Under the pieces are notes generated by a model. It was not told the DNA's origin and searched no databases. It was given only the letters and a program-made list of their open reading frames with translations. A stretch of DNA of 11,896 nt from Acidobacteriota bacterium (GTDB lineage Bacteria > Acidobacteriota > Thermoanaerobaculia > Multivoradales > JAHEKO01), in the NCBI GenBank assembly GCA_027296385.1, contig JAPUJD010000251.1:1-11896 (forward strand). Direction: 5' to 3'. This document shows, one piece after another, positions 6,712 through 11,896 of the stretch. Both the position numbers and the translations under genes were made by a program. Positions within the stretch are counted from its first letter, which is position 1; the number at the start of each line of letters is the position of its first letter.

Positions 6712-8064
6712 CTACAGCTGACGCGACACCCGTCGGCAGGATTGGTGGAAGCGCCAGGCCAGGAGAACACCCGCCACTGTCAGTCCGCCGATGATGCCGA
6801 TCCAGAGACCGCGCGGCCCGAGGTCCCGGTGGAAGCAGAGCCAATAGCCAAACGGCAGTCCGACCAGCCAGTAGGCGACGACCGTGACCACCATCGGCCC
6901 GCGCGTGTCCCTGAGGCCGCGCAAGGCTCCGGCCGCGACCACTTGCAGGCCGTCAGAGAGCTGGAAGATCGCCGCCAGCACCAGCAACTGCACTGCGACG
7001 ACGACGACCCGCTCGTCGGTGGTGTAGATACCGGCGATCTGACGCGGCAGGGTCACTAGCACGAGGGCCGAGACGACCTGCGTCGCCAGGGCCAGCAGGT
7101 GGCCGATCCAGCCGGCGCGCCACACACCCGCGGCGTCGCCCCGGCCCAGGGCGTTGCCCACCCGCACGGTGGTCGCCAGCGAGATCCCCAGCGGCACCAT
7201 GAAAGTGATCGAGGCGACGTTGATCGCGATCTGATGACCGGCCACGGCGATCGTGCCGATCGAGCCCATCAGCAGGGCCACGCTGGCGAACATGCTCACC
7301 TCGACGAAAAAGCTGAAGCCGATCGGACCCCCCAAACGCAACAGCGCCGCGAGCGTGGGCAGATACGGTTTGTCGAACCGTTCGAAGACGGCGAGCGGCC
7401 CAAGCCGCGGATGACGGCGAATGTAGAACACGAGGCCCAAGAGCTCGGTCCACCAAACGGCCGAGGTGGCGTAGCCGCAGCCGACGGCGCCCAGCGCGGG
7501 AAGCCCCCAGTGCCCGTAGATCAGGCCGTAGTTGCCGATGACGTTGACGATCAGACCGACGAAACCGAAGTACATGATCGGCCGGCTGATCTCCATACCC
7601 TCGCAGAGAAAGCGCAGAGCGAGGAAGGCGTACATCGCCGGAGCCCCCCAGAGCAACGCGCGCAGGTAGCCGAGAATCGTCGAGTGCAGCGCCGGATCGA
7701 TCTCCAGCGCGGCCAGGAGCGACCCGGCGCCGAGGTAGGTGCCGGCGGTGAGAACCGATAGTCCAAGGGCGATCCAGAGCGCCTGCCGGGCCAAGGGACC
7801 GATCTCGTCCTGTTTCCCGGCGCCGTCGAGATGGGCCACCAAAGCCGACACCGCGAGCAGGACCCCCATCCCGGCTAGCATCACGGTGTGCCAGAGCGCC
7901 GCTCCGGCGGCCACCGCGGCGAGAGCTTCGATCGACAGCCGTCCGGCCATGACGGTGTCGACGAACGTCATCAGCACCCCTGCCAGCTGCCCGACGACAA
8001 GCGGCCAGGCGAGGCGTACGGTCCTGCCGACGTCCGTACGCCAAAGGCTCACCGGCGAAGTCAT
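6712..8064 (-). CDS. MATE-family multidrug/cation antiporter
   Basis: This 450-aa integral membrane protein has about twelve hydrophobic helices in two similar halves, the size and layout of NorM/MdtK transporters. The first helix region WPLVVGQLAGVLMTFVDTVM with the following AGRLS is the classic MATE start motif, and the second half repeats it with GGPIGFSFFVEVSMFASVAL. Such proteins export cationic drugs or metabolites in exchange for Na+ or H+ across the inner membrane. The ATG at 8064 has only a weak site upstream (AGGGTCGG), and no better start is seen. It converges on the TPR gene with 20 bases between stops. The MBL gene upstream is 232 bases away, so a shared operon is possible but not shown. 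Confidence 0.9.
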   Translation of the reverse strand: MTSPVSLWRTDVGRTVRLAWPLVVGQLAGVLMTFVDTVMAGRLSIEALAAVAAGAALWHTVMLAGMGVLLAVSALVAHLDGAGKQDEIGPLARQALWIALGLSVLTAGTYLGAGSLLAALEIDPALHSTILGYLRALLWGAPAMYAFLALRFLCEGMEISRPIMYFGFVGLIVNVIGNYGLIYGHWGLPALGAVGCGYATSAVWWTELLGLVFYIRRHPRLGPLAVFERFDKPYLPTLAALLRLGGPIGFSFFVEVSMFASVALLMGSIGTIAVAGHQIAINVASITFMVPLGISLATTVRVGNALGRGDAAGVWRAGWIGHLLALATQVVSALVLVTLPRQIAGIYTTDERVVVVAVQLLVLAAIFQLSDGLQVVAAGALRGLRDTRGPMVVTVVAYWLVGLPFGYWLCFHRDLGPRGLWIGIIGGLTVAGVLLAWRFHQSCRRVSRQL

Positions 8065-8296
8065 CGGCCGACCCTATACGTCACCGACCCACGATGGCGA
8101 CCAGTCGCCGGAAGTCCCGCGGGTCGGGTCGCGGCCCGGTTGGCCTACGAGCGCTCCTTGGTCTCTAGCAGCAGCGAGGTTTCGAGCTCCTAGCGCGCAA
8201 GGCGGATGCAGCAAGAACTCGATAACGGCGCCCGGCACGCCGCTCCGCGGTGCTGAACTGTCGGCAGCAGGGGGTCCACCGCTGCCAGCGATACCG
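8065..8296. other. Intergenic region between the MATE and MBL genes
   Basis: This is 232 bases without a credible gene on either strand. On the minus strand GGCAGC and GCTGCC (8263-8268 and 8281-8286) can form a 6-bp stem 10 bases after the MBL stop. It has no U-tract. No convincing promoter for the MATE gene was found. Confidence 0.5.
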
Positions 8297-9430
8297 TCAA
8301 CGACTCTCTGGGGGCTTGGCGGTCAGTGCGTTGTGGGTGCGTGTCACATTTGGGCTAATGAAGTAGTCGGTGAAGTAGTACCCGAGTACCGGATCGCCCT
8401 GCGAGAACAGCTCCCTCTCGGCACTCAGGTCCACGAGTGCCCGTACCCCTTCGAGATCGAGACCTTCAGCGATGGCGCGGCGCACTTGCGCCTGAACTTC
8501 GCCAAGGAGTGCGCGGACCTGGCGAAGGTAGGCTTTGCCCTCTTGGACATCACCGTGGCCAGGGATCAGGACATCAAACTCGAGGAGGGCGAGCGAATCG
8601 AGAGTCTCGGCCCACTCCAGAGGGTCGCGGGAAAACCCGAAAGGGATCGGGTGCACCACCATGTCTCCGGTGACGACCACCTGGTCATCGGGGAGGTGAA
8701 CCACGAGATCGCCGTGGGTGTCTCCGGGGCCGAGGTAAAGGATGTCGATGGCTCTGTTGGCGCGGTGCAGCGTTAGCCGTCGCTCCATCGTCATGGTGGG
8801 CGGCGTGAGGTTGACGGTTCGATACTCACGCTGTCTTACGTCGATGTCGTGCTCGACGTATTCGCGCAGGTTGGCCACGATCGCTTCATGCCCGGGAGCG
8901 GCCTCCGTCTCCAGTCGCTGGATCTCCTCATTCATGGCCCGCTTTCGGGAGTCGGTCTCCTCAGCGATCTGTCGGACGTAGTCGATGCCGCGTCCTGGAG
9001 GGTAGCCTTCGCCGGTGATGTAGTCCCGAGTTTCCGGCCTGGCGAGGATCTCCACATTGGGGAAGGCCAGAAGGTACTCTTGGTTTCCCAGCGTGTGGTC
9101 GCCATGGCCGTGCGTATTGATTAGAACACTGACGGGATGCGGCGACTGCTCGCGAATGTAGGCGATGACCTTGCGCGCGGCCCTGGGCGATCCGCTGCCG
9201 TCGACAACGACGACATCTGTCTCGTTGAAGATCAGAGTCACATTGCCTTCCACCTGATACCGCAGCGGCACCGGCCGATACGCGAGGTGAATGTCCTCGG
9301 TCACCTGGCGAAACTCGATCAACCACGGATCGGTGCCGGTCCGAGCTGAAACGCTGGCAACTCCAGCGAGCACTAGTCCAGCGGCCACCACAAGGGGCAG
9401 GGTCACCCGTCCAAGAACTGTCAATCGCAT
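8297..9430 (-). CDS. Secreted metallo-beta-lactamase-fold hydrolase
   Basis: This 377-aa protein has an N-terminal signal (about residues 1-29, hydrophobic LPLVVAAGLVLAGVASVSA). The binuclear-zinc motif HGHGDH is at 107-112, the third His in GDTHGD (239), the bridging Asp in TGD (256) and the last His in PGHGD (292). All metal ligands are present, so it should be an active hydrolase acting outside the cytoplasm. Between the first and third metal motifs is a long charged helical insertion (about 150-205). The layout resembles SoxH/quinoprotein-relay-associated and class B-like secreted hydrolases. The substrate is not evident, and calling it an antibiotic-resistance enzyme is not justified. 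The start is fixed by GGAGAAGGA directly before the ATG. The C-terminal 60 residues form a helical extension. Confidence 0.85.
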   Translation of the reverse strand: MRLTVLGRVTLPLVVAAGLVLAGVASVSARTGTDPWLIEFRQVTEDIHLAYRPVPLRYQVEGNVTLIFNETDVVVVDGSGSPRAARKVIAYIREQSPHPVSVLINTHGHGDHTLGNQEYLLAFPNVEILARPETRDYITGEGYPPGRGIDYVRQIAEETDSRKRAMNEEIQRLETEAAPGHEAIVANLREYVEHDIDVRQREYRTVNLTPPTMTMERRLTLHRANRAIDILYLGPGDTHGDLVVHLPDDQVVVTGDMVVHPIPFGFSRDPLEWAETLDSLALLEFDVLIPGHGDVQEGKAYLRQVRALLGEVQAQVRRAIAEGLDLEGVRALVDLSAERELFSQGDPVLGYYFTDYFISPNVTRTHNALTAKPPESR

Positions 9431-9702
9431 TCCTTCTCCAATGTCAGGTTGAGACAGTCGCCGACCTTCACTCAGAGTGTACTGCGGCCGGGCACATCGG
9501 GCGGCAGTGCACGAAAAGGGTTGTACGTCTCGAGGTACGTCTCGACGGGCGTCTCTTGCGTGGCATTCTGCTCAACCACAATTAGTCCCCATCTTGGGGC
9601 TCTGCCGCATGGTTGGTTTTTTCGATCTCCACGGTAACCCGCGGATCGCGATCGGATGGATCGGTCGTTCTTGGTCTAGACTGACCGCCGAGGAGGCCCT
9701 GG
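9431..9702. other. Divergent intergenic region with tandem 12-mers and a hairpin
   Basis: This stretch of 272 bases separates the MBL gene (minus) from the plus-strand leader ORF. It contains tandem GTACGTCTCGA copies at 9523-9558. CCCC-ATCTT-GGGG (9587-9599) is nested inside CAACCA/TGGTTG (9573-9578, 9610-9615), which is followed by TTTTTT (9617-9622). A long plus-strand frame is open from 9477, but it has no start signal and its translation is arginine-rich and low in order. I read it as non-coding and regulatory. Confidence 0.45.
9523..9558. repeat. Tandem 12-bp repeat in the divergent intergenic region
   Basis: GTACGTCTCGAG (9523-9534) and GTACGTCTCGAC (9535-9546) are adjacent and differ at one base. 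A decayed third unit GGGCGTCTCTTG follows. Spacing is about one helical turn, as in multi-copy operator arrays. It lies about 95 bases upstream of the MBL start. Confidence 0.55.
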
Positions 9703-9807
9703 ATGTGTCGTCTGTTTTCGCTCTTCGTTGGCGCCGCGGCGGGGGCGCTGGCCGCTCAGCAAGTCGATCTCGCTCCCGGCCTCAAGCGGACGGGAGGGGC
9801 GCCGTGA
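9703..9807 (+). CDS. 34-aa leader ORF overlapping the DUF6174-like gene
   Basis: A perfect AGGAGG (9691-9696) lies six bases before an ATG that opens a 34-codon frame. The product starts MCRLFSLFVGAAAGALAAQQ and ends in LKRTGGAP. It looks like a minimal signal or membrane peptide: one Cys near the start, a small-residue hydrophobic core and a possible AlaXAla site. Its TGA overlaps the GTG of the next gene in GTGA, so translation of the two is probably coupled. It could be a true small membrane protein, or a leader whose translation sets expression of the downstream gene. No family is recognised, and the evidence is the ribosome site and the overlap. Confidence 0.55.
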   Translation: MCRLFSLFVGAAAGALAAQQVDLAPGLKRTGGAP

Positions 9808-10286
9808 GCTGGGGCCGCCGGCCGCGCATGCTGTGGATCGTCCTCGGCCTGGCGGTGGGCATCCTGCTCGGAGCTCTCGTCGTCCGCCGGCCGGCGCAGC
9901 CGCTGACCGCCGAGCGTCTGGCCGAAGCGCGGGAGAAGTGGCGCTCAGCGGCGGTGACCGACTACTCCCTCGAGATCCGCACCGAGGGCAGCGCCGGGGC
10001 GCTCCACGAGGTCGAGGTTCGCCGCGGCGAGGTCACCGCGATGACCATCGGCGGAGCGCCGGCCTCCAAATCGGCCTGGCAGTACTGGTCGGTCGACGGC
10101 CTCTTCGGCTTCCTGGAGACGGAGCTGGCCAACGCCGCCGACGCTCGCCGTACCTACGGAGTCGAGCCCGACAGCGTCGTCCTGCGCGCCCGTTTCGACC
10201 GTGACCACGGCGCCCCGGTACTCTTCCTACGCCACGTGATGGGCACCCGTCAGAGCATCGAGTGGGAGATCACCCGGTTTGAGTAG
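9804..10286 (+). CDS. Membrane-anchored DUF6174-like protein
   Basis: This 160-aa protein has one N-terminal membrane segment (about residues 9-27) with a basic N-terminal side. A short extracytoplasmic domain follows, with EKWRSAAVTDYSLEIRTEG, then VEVRRGEVTAM and WSVDGLFGFLETELANA. This spacing of W...Y, a beta hairpin ending in an RxGxV turn, and a closing helix is what I know of DUF6174 proteins, whose role is unknown. The usual CxC motif of many members is absent. GTG at 9804 is chosen because GGGAGGGG lies upstream and it forms the GTGA overlap; ATG at 9828 is the alternative. A longer frame from 9477 has no start signal and lacks similarity. Confidence 0.6.
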   Translation: MSWGRRPRMLWIVLGLAVGILLGALVVRRPAQPLTAERLAEAREKWRSAAVTDYSLEIRTEGSAGALHEVEVRRGEVTAMTIGGAPASKSAWQYWSVDGLFGFLETELANAADARRTYGVEPDSVVLRARFDRDHGAPVLFLRHVMGTRQSIEWEITRFE

Positions 10287-10495
10287 GGAGACCCGAAATC
10301 AGTGAACCCTTGAAATCGACGGAGGGCTTGAGCAGGAACCAGCCGTGGAGGACTCGGGTAGTCGAAGCTCGGCCACCCACCGAGTTCGTGGTGCGGGAAG
10401 CGGCGAAGTAGCGGCGAATCTCTCCCTCGAGCTCGCCCTCCGCCTGCAACCTTTTGCCGGCCATAGCCATCCAAAAGGGGTCCACGGAGGAAATC
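10287..10495 (+). other. Leader region of the sigma-factor operon
   Basis: This is 209 bases without a credible gene. At 10335-10340 GGAACC matches the usual -35 element of ECF sigma promoters. GTAGTC follows at 10358-10363, giving 17 bases of spacing and a GTC-containing -10 as often seen. That would place a start about 130 bases before the first gene. Autoregulation by the downstream sigma factor is a plausible reading, but one hexamer is weak evidence. Confidence 0.3.
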
Positions 10496-10909
10496 ATGGC
10501 CCTCGAACTGTACGCGCTCCTGCTGATCGCCCTCGGAGCCGCTGTCTGGCTCGTTCTGCGGCACCAGAACCTGCGCCTGCGGCAGATGCAGCACCGCGAG
10601 CGCCTCGCAGCCCTCGAGAAAGGCCTGGCGACCCCCCAACCCCAGCCTCACGAAGGAGAAGACACCATGTCCGACGTCTCGACCGCATGGAAAGACCCCG
10701 CCACCTACGTCACCTGGTTCCGTCTCACCACCCTGGGCCTAGCCTTCCTGCTCCTGTTCGGAGGTACGGGAATGCTGGTCTCGTTTATCATCGTGGGAGA
10801 TCCCGAAATGCAGAAGCTATGGTCCCTGGGCTTGATCCCGATGATGACCGGGTTCGGTCTCTTCCTGTTCTGGGTCGTGTCCTCGTATCTGCTGAAGAAG
10901 GACGACTAG
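10496..10909 (+). CDS. Small membrane protein of the sigma operon, possibly DUF6249-like
   Basis: This 137-aa protein has a first membrane helix (residues 2-21). A charged, helical segment with HRERLAALEKGL follows and a flexible stretch around 46-57. Two further membrane helices lie at about 77-99 and 109-132, with a short basic/acidic end KKDD. Small proteins with the HRERLAALEKG segment occur next to ECF sigma genes and are often labelled DUF6249. The ATG at 10496 follows GGAGG by five bases. A second in-frame ATG at residue 58 (10667) is itself preceded by AAGGAG at a good distance, so an 80-aa form without the first helix may also be made. It ends 23 bases before the sigma gene and is probably co-transcribed. 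A role in the sigma switch is inference. Confidence 0.7.
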   Translation: MALELYALLLIALGAAVWLVLRHQNLRLRQMQHRERLAALEKGLATPQPQPHEGEDTMSDVSTAWKDPATYVTWFRLTTLGLAFLLLFGGTGMLVSFIIVGDPEMQKLWSLGLIPMMTGFGLFLFWVVSSYLLKKDD

Positions 10910-10932
10910 CCTGCGAGTAGGAGACCCTCGAC

Positions 10933-11523
10933 TTGACCCGACTGGCAGGAGCCCTCTCCTTGGACCCCAGAGTGCGCGCCGACCGCGATCTCATCCGCGG
11001 CTATCTCGAAGGCCACGAGGAGGAGTGCTTCACCGCTCTGGTCGAGCGCTACCGCGAGCGGGTCTTCCGGCTGGCAGCGTCGATCCTGGGTCCCGGAGCC
11101 AGCCTGGAGGCCGAAGACGTGACCCAGGAGGTCTTCGTCCAGGTCTACCGCAAGCTGGGCTCCTTCCGCTCCGAGAGCTCGTTCTCGACCTGGCTCTACC
11201 GCATCGCCCAGCGGCGAGCGCTGCAACTGCGGCGACGAGCGCGCTATCGGCACCCACACACCCACGACGCTGTGCTCGAGGCGCTTCCCGCGGCCGGCAG
11301 CGACGGCCTCGACTCGGCCCTGGCCCGCGAGCGCCGGCTGGCGCTCTACGCCGCCATCGAAGCTCTCTCTGAGCCGCTGCGCTCGACGATCTACCTGCAC
11401 TACTGGCTGGGCGAGTCGATCGATTCCATTGCCGAGCTCAAGAGCGCGCGGCCGGGCACGATCAAGGCGCAGCTTCATCGGGGACGCCAACGACTAGGCC
11501 GACTCCTGGAGTCCATATCATGA
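10933..11523 (+). CDS. ECF-type RNA polymerase sigma factor
   Basis: This is a 196-aa sigma-70 family factor with only regions 2 and 4, as in ECF sigmas. Region 2 covers about residues 33-102: FTALVERYRERVFRLA, the -10-binding AEDVTQEVFVQVYRKLGSF and SFSTWLYRIAQRRAL. Region 4 covers about 135-193, with the helix-turn-helix ESIDSIAELKSARPGTIKAQ and the motif LHRGRQRLGRLL. The linker is short. The start is TTG at 10933 with AGGAGA eight bases before; no ATG in frame precedes region 2. TTG lowers translation, in line with a factor kept low. The stop overlaps the next ATG as ATGA, the usual arrangement of a sigma with its anti-sigma. No extra C-terminal domain is present. Confidence 0.9.
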   Translation: MTRLAGALSLDPRVRADRDLIRGYLEGHEEECFTALVERYRERVFRLAASILGPGASLEAEDVTQEVFVQVYRKLGSFRSESSFSTWLYRIAQRRALQLRRRARYRHPHTHDAVLEALPAAGSDGLDSALARERRLALYAAIEALSEPLRSTIYLHYWLGESIDSIAELKSARPGTIKAQLHRGRQRLGRLLESIS

Positions 11524-11896
11524 AGACCGAGACCCCTCCTCTCTCCCGTCGGCCAACCTCCGACAGCGTCGAGCAGGCCCTGCAGGATCTTTTCGGAGCC
11601 ACGGCGCGGCCGCGCCTGCGAACCGGATTCGACCGGCGGCTGGCACGCGCGATCGAGGTCGACGATGGGGGCCGGCGACGAGGTCGCGGGGTTCGGCGCA
11701 TCATGGGGGCCTATTGGAGCGTCGCCGCCCTGGTGTCGACAGGCATCGTCTGGCGGCTCGGAGACGAGCTGACGGGACCTGGACTCTGGGTCGGAATCGG
11801 TGGCGTGGTCACCTTGACCTTTGCCGTCCTGGCGTTCTCGCTTCTGGCGCCACTCCCGGCCACGCTGTGGCGCGCACACCGCAGAAGGTCGACCTA
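11520..11896 (+). CDS. Probable membrane anti-sigma partner (3' end at window edge)
   Basis: 125 codons are visible and the frame is still open at the window end, where the last bases are an incomplete codon TA. The start ATG overlaps the sigma stop (ATGA), which points to coupled translation and a matched protein ratio. The cytoplasmic N-terminal part (residues 1-60) has SVEQALQDLFGATARPRLRT and DRRLARAIE. Two membrane helices follow, at about 62-79 and 88-114, and then a basic tail. There is no HxxxCxxC zinc-finger motif of the common ZAS anti-sigmas, so if it restrains the sigma factor it does so by another domain. The call rests on position, topology and size. Confidence 0.65.
   Translation, partial: MKTETPPLSRRPTSDSVEQALQDLFGATARPRLRTGFDRRLARAIEVDDGGRRRGRGVRRIMGAYWSVAALVSTGIVWRLGDELTGPGLWVGIGGVVTLTFAVLAFSLLAPLPATLWRAHRRRST

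Noticed and set aside
5984..6844. Minus-strand open frame of 286 codons opposite the TPR gene
   Set aside because: It overlaps both the TPR gene and the end of the MATE gene and shows no family features.
8263..8286. Terminator for the MBL gene
   Set aside because: A 6-bp stem with a 12-base loop and no U-tract is too weak to call.
9477..9803. Upstream extension of the DUF6174-like gene from an ATG at 9477
   Set aside because: No ribosome site, disordered Arg-rich translation and it would cover the 34-aa ORF and repeats; the GTG at 9804 has a good site and overlap.

Overview
This is a GC-rich bacterial chromosomal window. Genes are short-spaced and usually preceded by AGGAG-like ribosome binding sites. 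Secreted proteins carry Sec or Tat signals. A carboxypeptidase-regulatory/TPR protein, a Tat-exported amidase and a sigma/anti-sigma cassette are present. This mix suggests a Gram-negative of the Acidobacteriota or a similar GC-rich lineage. That placement is an inference; there is no rRNA or other strong phylogenetic marker here.

Layout. (a) 1-1175, minus strand: a compact three-gene operon of a four-TM membrane protein, a membrane-anchored or secreted von Willebrand A (vWA) protein with an intact MIDAS motif, and the first 22 codons of another membrane protein. A 9-bp dyad next to a TATGAT box lies upstream. (b) 1374-2742: a complete insertion sequence of the IS1202/ISNCY type with one DDE transposase, long imperfect terminal inverted repeats and near-identical flanking direct repeats. 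(c) 2759-3687, plus strand: a candidate promoter overlapping a TTGCC/GGCAA dyad, then rpmB-rpmE2-rpsN and a strong intrinsic terminator. All three ribosomal proteins lack zinc-binding CxxC pairs, which is the set that many bacteria switch on when zinc is scarce. (d) 3747-6691, plus strand: a Tat-exported peptide-amidase-like amidase and a periplasmic carboxypeptidase-regulatory/TPR protein. (e) 6712-9430, minus strand: a MATE efflux transporter and a secreted metallo-beta-lactamase-fold hydrolase. (f) 9703-10286, plus strand: a 34-codon leader ORF coupled by a GTGA overlap to a small DUF6174-like membrane-anchored protein. (g) 10496 to the end, plus strand: a small membrane protein that may have two translation starts, an ECF sigma factor starting with TTG, and a membrane protein overlapping it by ATGA that is probably its anti-sigma partner. 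This last gene runs to the window edge.

The most interesting parts are the zinc-independent ribosomal cassette with an IS inserted beside its promoter, the hidden 34-aa ORF, and the internal start in the sigma-operon membrane gene. I see no tRNA, rRNA, CRISPR array or phage gene.
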